From the NCBI RefSeq assembly GCF_900113875.1, contig NZ_FORA01000002.1, positions 558,001 to 622,000 on the forward strand: a stretch of DNA of 64,000 bases, read 5' to 3'. Positions within the stretch are counted from its first letter, which is position 1. Each line of letters begins with the position of its first letter. The stretch comes from Jannaschia pohangensis (GTDB taxonomy: Bacteria > Pseudomonadota > Alphaproteobacteria > Rhodobacterales > Rhodobacteraceae). A program made the position numbers and the translations under genes. Shown here in pieces: positions 17,654 to 26,307 of this stretch. The notes beneath the pieces are model-generated. The model was not told where the DNA came from. It saw only the letters and a list, made by a program, of their open reading frames with translations, and did not search any database.

Positions 17654-18436
17654 CTACAAATTGTCGGGATGGGGCATTCCCATGACGTGATAGCCCCCGT
17701 CGACGTGGATCACCTCGCCCGTCGTGCAGGCCCCCATGTCAGACGCCAGATAGACGGCCGTTCCACCCACTGCCTCAAGTGTCGCATTCGCCCGAAGTGG
17801 GGCGTTCGCCTCGGAGTGACGGAAGGTCTTGCGCGCCCCCCCGATGGCCGCACCGGCAAGCGTCTTCATCGGCCCCGGCGAAATGGCGTTCACACGGATA
17901 CCGTCCGGGCCCAGATCGGCGGCCAGATAGCGCACCGACGCCTCGAGCGCGGCCTTGGCGACCCCCATCACATTGTAGAACGGCATGACCCGTTGCGACC
18001 CGTCGAACGTCAGCGTCAGGATCGTCCCGCCTTCGGTCATCAAGGGCGCGGCCCGGCGCGCCACCTCGATCAGGGAATAGCAGGAAATATCCAATGAATG
18101 CTTGAAGTTGGCCCGGCTCGTGTTGACGAACCGGCCCGTCAATTCCGACTTGTCCGAGAAGGCGATGGCATGGACGACGAAGTCGAGCCGACCCCAGTCG
18201 GCCAGCGTCTCGAAGGCAGCATCGAGGGACGAATCGTCGGTCACATCGACGTCGACCATCACCGATGAACCCAAGCTTTCGGCGAGCGGCAGGACGCGTT
18301 TCCCGAATGCCTCGCCCTGGTAGGTGAAGGCCATTTCGGCCCCCTGTTCGGCCATGGCCCTTGCGATCCCCCAGGCGATGGAGCGTTCGTTGGCCACACC
18401 CATGATCAGGCCGCGCTTCCCCTCCATCAGACCCAT
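17654..18436 (-). CDS. fabI: enoyl-[acyl-carrier-protein] reductase FabI
   Basis: FabI performs the last reduction of each fatty acid elongation cycle using NADH. The 260-residue product starts LMEGKRGLIMGVANERSIAWGIA, the FabI nucleotide-binding signature, and has the atypical SDR catalytic pair Y154-x6-K161 in FYNVMGVAKAALE, plus the C-terminal CTTGEVIHVDGGYHVMGM. It follows fabB by 4 bp, so fabA-fabB-fabI is one operon. FabI is the triclosan/isoniazid-type inhibitor target in many bacteria. Confidence 0.95.
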   Translation of the reverse strand: MGLMEGKRGLIMGVANERSIAWGIARAMAEQGAEMAFTYQGEAFGKRVLPLAESLGSSVMVDVDVTDDSSLDAAFETLADWGRLDFVVHAIAFSDKSELTGRFVNTSRANFKHSLDISCYSLIEVARRAAPLMTEGGTILTLTFDGSQRVMPFYNVMGVAKAALEASVRYLAADLGPDGIRVNAISPGPMKTLAGAAIGGARKTFRHSEANAPLRANATLEAVGGTAVYLASDMGACTTGEVIHVDGGYHVMGMPHPDNL

Positions 18437-18440
18437 GACC

Positions 18441-19673
18441 TCAGTCCCTGTGCTTGGAGATGATGACGGTGCCGTTCGTCCCGCCGAACCCGAAGGAATT
18501 GGACAGGATGGAGTCGATCTCCACCCCCTCTTTCAGCTCCGTATTGATCTCGGCGGGGGCCAGTTCAGGGTCGAGGGTAGTGACGTTGATGGACGGGGCG
18601 ATAAAGCCCTTGTTCATCATCAGCATCGAATAGATCGCTTCCTGAACGCCCGCCGCCCCAAGGCTGTGCCCGGTCATCGACTTGGTCGATCCCACCGGCG
18701 GGGTATTCCCCTCGCCGAAGATGTTGCGCAGGGCCACGATCTCCTTGATGTCGCCGACTGGCGTCGAGGTGCCGTGCGCATTCACATAACCGATCTTGCG
18801 GTCCTCGGGCAGCTGGCTGAGTGCCAGGCGCATCGCCCGTTCTCCGCCTTCGCCCGAGGGCGCCACCATGTCGGCCCCGTCGGAGGTCGCGCCGTATCCG
18901 GTCACTTCGCCGTAAATCTTGGCGCCGCGCGCGATTGCCCGCTCCCGCTCTTCCAGAACGACGACACCCGCGCCGCCCGCGATGACGAACCCGTCGCGGG
19001 TGGCATCATAGGGGCGCGACGCGGTCTCGGGCGCATCGTTGTACTTGGACGACATGGCGCCCATGGCATCGAAAAGGCACGACAGGGTCCAGTCGACCTC
19101 CTCGCCGCCGCCGGCAAAGACGATGTCCTGCTTGCCGAACTGGATCTGCTCGACCCCGTTGCCCATGCAGTGCAGCGACGTGGTGCAGGCCGAGGTGATG
19201 GAATAATTCACGCCCTTGATGCCGAACGGCGTCGCAAGACAGGCCGAGTTGGTGGACGACATGCACCGCGTCACCATGAAGGGGCCCATCCGCTTGGGGC
19301 TGCCCTTGTTGATGACCGTGTCGAAGGCCGTGAAGAAGTTGGAGGTCGATGGCCCGCCTGACCCCATCACCAGACCCGTGCGTTCGTTGGAGACGTCGGT
19401 CTGCTCCAGCCCGGAATCGGCAATCGCGCGCTCCATGGCGATATAGTTGTACGCCGCCCCCGGCCCCATGAAACGCAGCTGTCGCTTGTCGATATGATCT
19501 TCGAGGACGATGTCCGGCACGCCGTGAACCTGGCTGCGGAAGCCATGTTCGGCATAGCTTTCGGAGAAGGTGATCCCCGACTTGCCCGCCCGAAGCGAAG
19601 CCTCGACCTCATCGGGGGTATTTCCGATGGGCGAGACGATTCCGATCCCGGTGACGACGACACGACGCAACAT
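18441..19673 (-). CDS. fabB: beta-ketoacyl-ACP synthase I
   Basis: FabB elongates acyl chains and, with FabA, makes unsaturated fatty acids by the anaerobic route. The 410-residue product has the active-site Cys in [11 protein letters not shown] and the two catalytic His in [13 protein letters not shown] and [14 protein letters not shown]. It lies between fabA (12 bp upstream) and fabI, the arrangement expected for FabB rather than FabF. Confidence 0.95.
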   Translation of the reverse strand: MLRRVVVTGIGIVSPIGNTPDEVEASLRAGKSGITFSESYAEHGFRSQVHGVPDIVLEDHIDKRQLRFMGPGAAYNYIAMERAIADSGLEQTDVSNERTGLVMGSGGPSTSNFFTAFDTVINKGSPKRMGPFMVTRCMSSTNSACLATPFGIKGVNYSITSACTTSLHCMGNGVEQIQFGKQDIVFAGGGEEVDWTLSCLFDAMGAMSSKYNDAPETASRPYDATRDGFVIAGGAGVVVLEERERAIARGAKIYGEVTGYGATSDGADMVAPSGEGGERAMRLALSQLPEDRKIGYVNAHGTSTPVGDIKEIVALRNIFGEGNTPPVGSTKSMTGHSLGAAGVQEAIYSMLMMNKGFIAPSINVTTLDPELAPAEINTELKEGVEIDSILSNSFGFGGTNGTVIISKHRD

Positions 19674-19685
19674 TGGATTCCTCCC

Positions 19686-20195
19686 TCAGCTCTCGGAGAG
19701 AGCGACTTTCATGTCTTTGACGATATAGATGACTTCGCCGTCGGCCTCGACGATCCCGTCGGCCACGCCCATGGTCAGGCGACGGGTTTGCAGGGCCTTG
19801 GTGAAGTCCACCTTGTAGGTGAGTTTCTTGCGGTCTGGCCGGACCATCCCGGTCAGCTTCACCTCGCCCACGCCGAGCGCATAGCCCCGTCCGAGCCAGC
19901 CGCGCCAGCCCAGATTGAAACCCGTCAATTGCCACAACCCGTCGAGGCCGAGGCACCCGGGCATGATCGGGTTACCGGGGAAATGGCAGTCGAAGAACCA
20001 AAGGTCCGGCGTTATGTCGAATTCGGCCACCACATGGCCCTTGCCGTGCAGACCGCCGTCGCCCGAGATATCCGTGATCCGGTCCATCATCAGCATCGGG
20101 GGCGCGGGCAACTGGGCATTGCCCGGCCCGAACAGCTCTCCGCGGGCGCATGCAAGCAGCGCGTCACGATCGAATGTCGTCGGATACTGGCCCAT
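19686..20195 (-). CDS. fabA: 3-hydroxydecanoyl-ACP dehydratase/isomerase
   Basis: FabA dehydrates 3-hydroxydecanoyl-ACP and isomerises the product, the branch point to unsaturated fatty acids. The 169-residue product has the hot-dog signature [24 protein letters not shown] with the catalytic His and Asp. ATG at 20195 is preceded by AGGGGG and matches the usual start MGQYPTTFD; an upstream in-frame GTG/TTG would add five residues. First gene of fabA-fabB-fabI and divergent from irr. Confidence 0.95.
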   Translation of the reverse strand: MGQYPTTFDRDALLACARGELFGPGNAQLPAPPMLMMDRITDISGDGGLHGKGHVVAEFDITPDLWFFDCHFPGNPIMPGCLGLDGLWQLTGFNLGWRGWLGRGYALGVGEVKLTGMVRPDRKKLTYKVDFTKALQTRRLTMGVADGIVEADGEVIYIVKDMKVALSES

Positions 20196-20276
20196 CTTAC
20201 CCCCTGCCAATCTTTCTGCCCCTCTATCACCGCATGTTTCAGCCTCGCAACCCTGCGTGCGCGCAAGGCCGCGTCA

Positions 20277-20308
20277 TTCAAAGACGGTGAATCCGTTTGA
20301 AAACCGTC
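20277..20308. promoter_or_regulatory. inverted repeats in the fabA-irr intergenic region
   Basis: TTCAAA (20277-20282) and TTTGAA (20296-20301) form one inverted repeat, and GACGGT (20283-20288) and ACCGTC (20303-20308) form another, overlapping it. They lie 26-57 bp before the irr ATG, where an operator for irr autoregulation or for the divergent fab operon could sit. They do not match a textbook Irr (ICE) box that I can recall. Confidence 0.35.
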
Positions 20309-20333
20309 ACCATCCGGCCCTATATGGTGACCA

Positions 20334-20759
20334 ATGACCACGACAGACACAGCCCGCAGCCGGGGCGAGACCTGGCTGGCCCGTGCCGACCTGCGCCCAA
20401 CACGGCAGCGGGTCCTGCTGGCGTCGTTGCTTGTGGGCGATGGCCGCGACCGGCATGTGACGGCGGAATGGCTCCACGACGCGGCCCGGCAATCGGGCGA
20501 CAAGGTGTCGCTGGCGACCGTCTACAACACCTTGCGCGCCTTTTCCGAGGCGGGCCTGGTGCAGGAGATCACGGTCGACGGAACCGGATCCTATTTCGAC
20601 ACGAGGCTCGACGATCATCCGCACTTCTATTGGGAAGACGACGGGCGGCTGACCGATGCGGGCCACGAGGCGATGAAGATCGTCAACCTGCCCGACGTGC
20701 CCGACGGCATGGAAATCGCCAAGGTGGATGTCGTCATCCGGTTGCGTCCCAAAGCCTGA
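20334..20759 (+). CDS. irr: Fur-family iron response regulator Irr
   Basis: Irr is the haem-sensing Fur-family repressor/activator that controls iron and haem genes in Rhizobiales and Rhodobacterales. The 141-residue product has the winged helix (VSLATVYNTLRAFSEAGLV) and the Irr-specific histidine motif DDHPHFYWEDDG at residues 93-104, in place of the longer HHDH of Fur. The Cys-Pro haem regulatory motif of Bradyrhizobium Irr is absent, as in many Irr proteins outside that group. Location next to fabA is usual in this family of bacteria. Confidence 0.9.
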   Translation: MTTTDTARSRGETWLARADLRPTRQRVLLASLLVGDGRDRHVTAEWLHDAARQSGDKVSLATVYNTLRAFSEAGLVQEITVDGTGSYFDTRLDDHPHFYWEDDGRLTDAGHEAMKIVNLPDVPDGMEIAKVDVVIRLRPKA

Positions 20760-20821
20760 CGCGCCTAGGGTGCGATCCCGCTATGCCTGACACATACCCC
20801 TGATACCGCACCGGAGTTCCC

Positions 20822-21574
20822 ATGTCCGAATTCGCCTCCTATCCGTCGCTGCGCGGCAAGACCGTCATGATGACCGGCGGCGCATCGGGCATCGGCGCCG
20901 AGATCGTGAAGGCCTTCGCCGCTCAGGGGGCGAAGGTCGGCTTCCTCGACATCGACGCGGACGGGGCGGCGCGCATGGCCGAAGGCCTGGACGGCGTGAC
21001 CTTCGAGGTTTGCGACCTGCGCGATATCGACGCACTGCGCGCCGCATTCGCGGCTCTGCGCGACCGGATCGGCGGGGCGGATGTTCTGGTGAACAATGCC
21101 GCCCGCGACGACCGCCACGACTGGCGCGCGGTGACGCCCGGCTATTGGGACGAGCGGCAGCACACCAATTTGCGGCACATGTTCTTTGCCATTCAGGCAG
21201 TGGCCCCCGACATGGCGACCAAGGGCGGCGGGTCGATCATCAACATGGGCTCCAATTCCTGGTGGGAGGCGGGCGGCGGCTTTCCGGCCTATGCCACCGC
21301 CAAGGCCGCCGTCCACGGCCTGACCCGGACCATGGCCCGCGAATTGGGCCGCGACCGTATCCGGGTCAACACCGTGGTGCCCGGCTGGATCATGACCGAG
21401 CGGCAGAAGGACCTCTGGGCCACGCCCGAGGCGCTGGAGGCGCATCGCAAGCGGCAGTGCCTGCCGGACCTGATCGACCCGGTCTATGTTGCGCGGATGG
21501 TTTTGTTCCTTGCGTCTGACGATGCCAAGATGTGCAGCGCGAACAACTACATGGTCGAGGCAGGCTCGATCTGA
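20822..21574 (+). CDS. SDR-family dehydrogenase, sugar dehydrogenase-like
   Basis: A 250-residue classical short-chain dehydrogenase: TGGASGIGAEI cofactor loop, LDID acidic residue suggesting NAD preference, NNAARDD, catalytic Ser in MGSNSWW and YATAK (Tyr/Lys). The WWEAGGGFPAYATAK segment resembles aldose dehydrogenases of the galactose/arabinose type, so a sugar substrate is plausible. It is followed 25 bp later by a 3-hydroxyacid dehydrogenase-type gene, suggesting a small catabolic operon. Confidence 0.82.
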   Translation: MSEFASYPSLRGKTVMMTGGASGIGAEIVKAFAAQGAKVGFLDIDADGAARMAEGLDGVTFEVCDLRDIDALRAAFAALRDRIGGADVLVNNAARDDRHDWRAVTPGYWDERQHTNLRHMFFAIQAVAPDMATKGGGSIINMGSNSWWEAGGGFPAYATAKAAVHGLTRTMARELGRDRIRVNTVVPGWIMTERQKDLWATPEALEAHRKRQCLPDLIDPVYVARMVLFLASDDAKMCSANNYMVEAGSI

Positions 21575-21599
21575 GCGGCATGGCCGAAGGGAGGACGAC

Positions 21600-22484
21600 A
21601 TGGAAAAGATCGGATTCGTGGGCGTGGGCCTGATGGGTCACGGGATGGCGGCCAGTCTATTGGGGGCGGGCCATCCACTGACCGTCATCGCGCACCGCAA
21701 CCGCGCACCCATCGAGGACCTGGCGGCCAAAGGCGCGGCCGAAGCCGACGATCTGGCCGCCCTGGCGAAGGCATCGGACATCGTCCACATCTGCGCCCCC
21801 GGCTCGCCGCAGGTCGAGGGCATCGTCGAGGTCCTGCTGGCCAAGATGGCCAAGGGCGGGGTGATCGTCGATTGCTCCACCTCGAACCCGGTATCGACCA
21901 AGATACTGGCCGCCAAGGCCGAAGCAGCCGGATTGCACTGGCTTGATGCCCCGTTGGGCGGCACCCCGGCGCAGGCCGCGACCGGAGAGCTGGCGGCGAT
22001 GGTCGGCGCCCATGAGGCGGTGTTCGACCGGGTCAAACCGGTGATCGCCACCTGGGCCAAGACCATCGTGCGGATCGGAGGCCCTGGCGCGGGGCACACG
22101 ATGAAGCTGCTCAACAACTTCCTCGCCATGGGATACGGCGCGCTCTATGCCGAGGCGCTTACGCTGGCCGAGAAATCGGGCGTGGGCACCGAGATGTTCG
22201 ACAGCGTGATCCGGGGAAGCCGGATGGACTGCGGCTTCTACCAGACCTTCATGGGCTATGCCGTGGATGGGAACCGCGAGGCGCACAAGTTCACCCTGAC
22301 CAATGCGCTCAAGGACATGAGTTATCTGGCCGCAATGGCGGACGGGACCGGCGTTGCGAACCCGGTGCAGGGGGCGGTCAAGAATTCCTATGCGATGGCC
22401 GTGAACACGGGCGGGGACGGACCCGAGGATTACGTGCCGCACCTTGTGGATTTCGTCGCCAGGGCGAACGGCATCAAACGTTGA
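21600..22484 (+). CDS. NAD(P)-dependent beta-hydroxyacid dehydrogenase family protein
   Basis: A 294-residue member of the 3-hydroxyisobutyrate/tartronate semialdehyde reductase family. It starts with the Rossmann motif IGFVGVGLMGHGMAASL, has the substrate-binding DAPLGGTPAQAATGELAAMVG loop and the catalytic Lys in GHTMKLLNNFL. A GGAGG precedes the ATG. The family covers GarR, GlxR, MmsB and others; the exact substrate is not readable, but pairing with the upstream sugar-type SDR suggests sugar-acid metabolism. Confidence 0.83.
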   Translation: MEKIGFVGVGLMGHGMAASLLGAGHPLTVIAHRNRAPIEDLAAKGAAEADDLAALAKASDIVHICAPGSPQVEGIVEVLLAKMAKGGVIVDCSTSNPVSTKILAAKAEAAGLHWLDAPLGGTPAQAATGELAAMVGAHEAVFDRVKPVIATWAKTIVRIGGPGAGHTMKLLNNFLAMGYGALYAEALTLAEKSGVGTEMFDSVIRGSRMDCGFYQTFMGYAVDGNREAHKFTLTNALKDMSYLAAMADGTGVANPVQGAVKNSYAMAVNTGGDGPEDYVPHLVDFVARANGIKR

Positions 22485-22489
22485 GAGGT

Positions 22490-22545
22490 CCGGGGGCCAG
22501 CCCCCGGATCCCCGGAGTATTCTGGAAGCAAAGAAAGACGCGTTC
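22490..22545. repeat. Rhodobacteraceae-type palindromic intergenic element / terminator
   Basis: CCGGGGGC and GCCCCCGG (22490-22507) form a tight hairpin, followed by ATCCCCGGAGTATTCTGG and a purine-rich AAGCAAAGAAAG. This arrangement (GC hairpin, CCCCGGAGTATT, then a purine tract) is one I recall as very common between genes in Roseobacter-group genomes. It lies between convergent genes, where it could terminate transcription. It is the only copy I found in this window. Confidence 0.55.
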
Positions 22546-22556
22546 GCAGGGCGCAG

Positions 22557-24587
22557 TCAGCCGAGGCCGAGTTCCGAGAAGGGGATGTAGCGGACCGGCG
22601 AGCCCGGTGTGACTTTGGCGGCGGAGTCGGGCAATTCGACGAAGCCTTCGGCCCAGGACAAGCCCGAGACGCGGCCGGATCCTTCGGAGGGGAACACTTC
22701 GGCCCGCCCCTCGCGCAGGCGTGCACGCAGGATTTCGGTGCGGCCGGCTTTCTTTGACTTGGTGAAGGCGGCGGGCACGACCAGCCCCGTGGGACGCCGC
22801 CATCCCGCCCCGGCCATGGCGAGCAGGGCCGGGCGTGCAAACAGGGCGGCGCAGGTAAAGGCGGCGACGGGGTTGCCGGGCAATCCGAAGAGCGGCGTGC
22901 CGTTCCAGGTGCCCAGGGCCAGAGGACGGCCCGGTTTGATGGCAATGCGCCAATGCGCGAGGGTGCCGCGCGCGCGGATGAGACGGGAGAGGTGGTCTTC
23001 GTCGCCCGCACTGGCACCGCCCGATGTCAGGATCGCATCGACTTTCGCCGCGTCGAGCATGGTCGCCAGACGGGTCGCGTCATCGGGGGCAGTTCCCAGA
23101 TCGACCGGCGTCAGCCCCCATCCCCGCATCATCGACAACAGCATCGGCCGGTTCACATCGGCGGTTCCGGTAGCACCGCCGGGGGCGGTCAATTCGTCGC
23201 CGGTGCTGAGCACCCCGACCCTGAGGTGGCGGCGGACGGGCAAGGTTCCGTGGCCTGCAGCGATGGCAAAGGCGATGTCCGTAGACCGCAGGATCGTGCC
23301 CGCCGACAGGACAGCTGCGCCGGGGGCCACGTCTTCGCCAGCGGGGCGGGTGTTGGCCCCGGCCTTCGGGATCGCCTTGAGGTGCAGCAGATCATCCTGC
23401 ACATGCGCGTCCTCTTGGAGTGCGACGGTATCGACGCCGGGCGGCAGCGCAGCTCCGGTCAGGATGCGCAGGGCAGAGCCAGCGGCCACGGTACCATCGA
23501 AGGGATGGCCCGCGGCGGCGCGACCAGGTTGGACGGGGATGCCGCCGGGTCGCAGGGTCGACCGGGCGAACCCCCACCCGTCCACGGCGGCATTGGCGGC
23601 GGGTGGATTGGCGCGGAGCGCGGTCAGATCGGAGGCGAGGATTCGGCCCGTCGCATCGCCGATGGCGACATCTTCGGGCGTACAGACGCAGGTCGCGCCC
23701 TTGCGGAGCGTCTCCAGCGCCACATCGACCGGCGTCCAATCGGTTCCCGGCGGCAGGGCAAAGCAGTTGGACGGGGGCAACACGCCAAGGATCCAGCCTT
23801 CCTCGGTCGCCACCCGGTCCGCATCGTCCTGCACACCCGGCGCCGTGAACCAGTCGCGGCTGGCCCCCCGCAGGGCCCGCGCCGTTGCGATGACCTGACC
23901 CGCATCCTTTATCGGGTGATCGGCGGGGGGCTGGAGACTGGGGTAGACCTCGACCAGAAGACTGTCGCCTTCGGGCAGGCGAAAGCCGGTTTCCTGCGGC
24001 CAGACGCGCAGGGACGGGTGTCGCCTGCGAAGACCCGCAAGGGCGGCCTGGCCCACAAGGCTTTGTCCCCCGACGGATCCGGTGGTGAACAGCTTCAGCA
24101 CGGACTGGGCGGAGGTGGCAAACCCATCGACCACGCGGTGATCGGGGATTCCGTGACCTTGGCGCAGGCTTCCCTTTTCGGGCAGGTCGGGATGGTCATG
24201 CGTCGCGGGCCGCCCCCAAAGGGGACCAACACCGGGGAAGGCGCGGTTGATCGCCTCGGCCACGGCGAAGCGGTTGTTGGCGTTGTCCGGCCCGTCCGTG
24301 ATGCGCGCGGCGAGCCAGTCCCAGACGGCCAGGGCAGAGACCTCTCCGGTCAGGCGTTCGGCAAAGCCGACGGGGTACCCCATGGCGAAGTCGAAACCGA
24401 GGAGGGTGCGGTGGCCCTGCGAAAGCCATTCTTCGATCCAGGCCAAGGCCGTGGCACGGGTCGGAAAGTATTCGACCGCTTGGGTTCCGCGAAGGTCGGC
24501 ACAGACCCAGATCGCGTCCTTGCGGGGGGTCTTGCCGGTCGGCTTGGCCGCCGATGACCAATCGGCCACGAGGATCAGATCGAACAC
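22557..24587 (-). CDS. moeA: fusion: DUF429-like N-terminal domain + molybdopterin molybdotransferase MoeA
   Basis: MoeA inserts molybdate into adenylated molybdopterin. The protein is 676 residues, far longer than a normal MoeA (about 400). Residues from about 275 onward are a complete MoeA with STGDEL, TSGGASAGDED and GLPGNPVAAF. Residues 1 to about 272 form a separate domain: VADWSSAAKP near the start, LLGFDFAMGYP at 63-72, LVEVYPSL at 211-218 and EEGWILGV at 262-269, a pattern like the RNase H-fold DUF429 family. No stop or frame break separates the halves. Its start overlaps the mobB end by 13 bp. Confidence 0.85.
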   Translation of the reverse strand: MFDLILVADWSSAAKPTGKTPRKDAIWVCADLRGTQAVEYFPTRATALAWIEEWLSQGHRTLLGFDFAMGYPVGFAERLTGEVSALAVWDWLAARITDGPDNANNRFAVAEAINRAFPGVGPLWGRPATHDHPDLPEKGSLRQGHGIPDHRVVDGFATSAQSVLKLFTTGSVGGQSLVGQAALAGLRRRHPSLRVWPQETGFRLPEGDSLLVEVYPSLQPPADHPIKDAGQVIATARALRGASRDWFTAPGVQDDADRVATEEGWILGVLPPSNCFALPPGTDWTPVDVALETLRKGATCVCTPEDVAIGDATGRILASDLTALRANPPAANAAVDGWGFARSTLRPGGIPVQPGRAAAGHPFDGTVAAGSALRILTGAALPPGVDTVALQEDAHVQDDLLHLKAIPKAGANTRPAGEDVAPGAAVLSAGTILRSTDIAFAIAAGHGTLPVRRHLRVGVLSTGDELTAPGGATGTADVNRPMLLSMMRGWGLTPVDLGTAPDDATRLATMLDAAKVDAILTSGGASAGDEDHLSRLIRARGTLAHWRIAIKPGRPLALGTWNGTPLFGLPGNPVAAFTCAALFARPALLAMAGAGWRRPTGLVVPAAFTKSKKAGRTEILRARLREGRAEVFPSEGSGRVSGLSWAEGFVELPDSAAKVTPGSPVRYIPFSELGLG

Positions 24588-25051
24588 AGGAAATCCGCAA
24601 TCGCAGGAACGTCGTCAAGGTCGAGGACAGGCTGCGCCACCCCCGGATCGCCCTGTGCTGCCACCGCCAGGATCGAGGGATCGGCACGTGCCAGGGGCGG
24701 CTGACCGATGTCGGGCCGCCAGACCTCGATCCGCGGATGATCTCCGTGTTTCCAGCCTTCGGCCAGCACGACGTCGCAGGGGGCGAGGCGGGTCAGAAGC
24801 TGGTCGAGACTGGGCGGCGCCGAAAGCTCTTCGAGCAGGGCAAGGCGATGATCGGTGGCCAGCACGACCTGCGCGGCCCCCGCCATCCGGTGACGGTGGG
24901 TGTCGGTGCCCGGGGTGTCGAGGTCGAGCGCGTGATGCGTGCGCTTCAGCGTGCTGACCCGCAGACCGCGTGAGGCGAGTTCGGCGACAAGGGCCACTGT
25001 CAACGTCGTCTTGCCCGCGTTCTTGTGCCCGATGATGCCGCGCAGGATCAT
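24575..25051 (-). CDS. mobB: molybdopterin-guanine dinucleotide biosynthesis protein MobB
   Basis: MobB is a GTP-binding partner of MobA in forming molybdopterin guanine dinucleotide. The 158-residue product has the P-loop GIIGHKNAGKTTL, followed by STLKRTHHALDLDTPGTDTHRHRMAGA and the Walker B-like VVLAEGWKHGDHPRIEV, all family hallmarks. It overlaps mobA upstream (ATGA) and the moeA fusion downstream by 13 bp, so the three are translationally coupled. Confidence 0.93.
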   Translation of the reverse strand: MILRGIIGHKNAGKTTLTVALVAELASRGLRVSTLKRTHHALDLDTPGTDTHRHRMAGAAQVVLATDHRLALLEELSAPPSLDQLLTRLAPCDVVLAEGWKHGDHPRIEVWRPDIGQPPLARADPSILAVAAQGDPGVAQPVLDLDDVPAIADFLCSI

Positions 25052-25647
25052 GTCATCACCTCTGCAGTTGCCAGATCTTCCGGCGTGTTGATGTTGAAGA
25101 ACGGGTCCCAGGGCTCGGTCGGGAAGATCGCCAAAGCCGCCTCGTGCCGGTCGGTCCAATGCAGGATCTTGCGCGTCCCGCCCGCCAGCGCCTCTCGCAG
25201 ATCCTTGCGCAGTGCAACGGGCCAGAGGCCGAAGGTCGGCTGCGGCCATGTCCTGTCGCCCTCCCGCGTGGCGGCGAGGGCAAGACCGGACGGCCCGGCG
25301 GCCTCCAGCAGACGCGGGACCAGATCGCGCGGCAGGAAGGGCGTGTCGGCCGCCGCCGTCACGATATGGGGAACCCCGAGGGTCGCGGCCCAGTCGAGGC
25401 CGACCAGAACTCCGGCCAAAGGCCCCGGATGGTCGGCCACGGTATCGGGCAGAACGGGAAGGCCTAGATCGGACCATCGGTCCGGATCGCCGTTGGCGTT
25501 GAGCGCCAGGCGGTCAACCTGCGGGGCGAAGGCATCGATGACATGGGCAATGACGCTGCGCCCGCCAAGCGGCAGACGCCCCTTGTCACCGCCGCCCATC
25601 CGCGTCGCCTTGCCGCCCGCAAGGATGAGGCCATGGGGCTGAATCAT
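25048..25647 (-). CDS. mobA: molybdenum cofactor guanylyltransferase MobA
   Basis: MobA transfers GMP from GTP to molybdopterin. The 199-residue product has the nucleotidyltransferase signature LILAGGKATRMGGGDKGRLPL at the N-terminus, the metal-binding TAAADTPFLP and a C-terminal FFNINTPEDL. It overlaps mobB by ATGA and its own start overlaps the stop of the upstream unknown gene by four bases. Confidence 0.94.
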   Translation of the reverse strand: MIQPHGLILAGGKATRMGGGDKGRLPLGGRSVIAHVIDAFAPQVDRLALNANGDPDRWSDLGLPVLPDTVADHPGPLAGVLVGLDWAATLGVPHIVTAAADTPFLPRDLVPRLLEAAGPSGLALAATREGDRTWPQPTFGLWPVALRKDLREALAGGTRKILHWTDRHEAALAIFPTEPWDPFFNINTPEDLATAEVMT

Positions 25648-26246
25648 CGGAAACGAGCCGGGAGCAGCGTGACTTCTTCCACAATGCCCCGCGGGTTCAC
25701 CAGCGCCCGCATCAGGATCGGACCCCGATGATTGTTGCGCGACTGACTGACCGGGCTGCGACCGATTTCCGGCAGCCCTGTGGCCAGACGAATGCCGGTC
25801 AGATCACCGCCGGCAACCACGCCCGCGCCGCCGATATAGGGGACAAGTCGCAAGCTGTCGTCGTCATCGAACCGCATGGCCTTCATCCACGCCGCCACAA
25901 GCCGCCAATCGCCGATCAAAAGCGCGATCGTGGACAGGCAGAACTCATGCTCGGCAAGCGAACGCGGACGCCAGAGCGCGTAGCTGCGCGGATCGGCACC
26001 CTGTTCATCGACGTTGAGATTGCAGGACACCAGAGGCTCGGTCGCGGGTACCCGCAGGCCTTCGGGAAACGGATCGGTCTGGGCGCGGCATCCAAGCTCG
26101 GGTAGGCATCCTTCGGGGAAACCGGGGTCCGACCCGGCACCAGAAACCGAGGATCGGAAACCGACCAGGTCCCGGGCCGTCAGCGAAAAGACCGCTACGT
26201 AACCGGCAAACAGGATGCATACGGCGATGATCGCCCGCAGGATCAT
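25644..26246 (-). CDS. hypothetical membrane-anchored or exported protein
   Basis: A 200-residue protein with one N-terminal hydrophobic segment (about residues 2-23) and a soluble remainder, presumably periplasmic. It has four cysteines (GCLPELGC, SCNLN, EFCL) that could form disulfides, and no domain that I recognise. Its position between fdhD and mobA, overlapping mobA by four bases, suggests a link to molybdoenzyme maturation, but nothing in the sequence proves it. Confidence 0.75.
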   Translation of the reverse strand: MILRAIIAVCILFAGYVAVFSLTARDLVGFRSSVSGAGSDPGFPEGCLPELGCRAQTDPFPEGLRVPATEPLVSCNLNVDEQGADPRSYALWRPRSLAEHEFCLSTIALLIGDWRLVAAWMKAMRFDDDDSLRLVPYIGGAGVVAGGDLTGIRLATGLPEIGRSPVSQSRNNHRGPILMRALVNPRGIVEEVTLLPARFR

Positions 26247-26307
26247 CGGGGTGCCCCGATTTGCATGAAGGGCCGCGACTCGGGATCTTTCCGGTGACGA
26301 TCATCAA

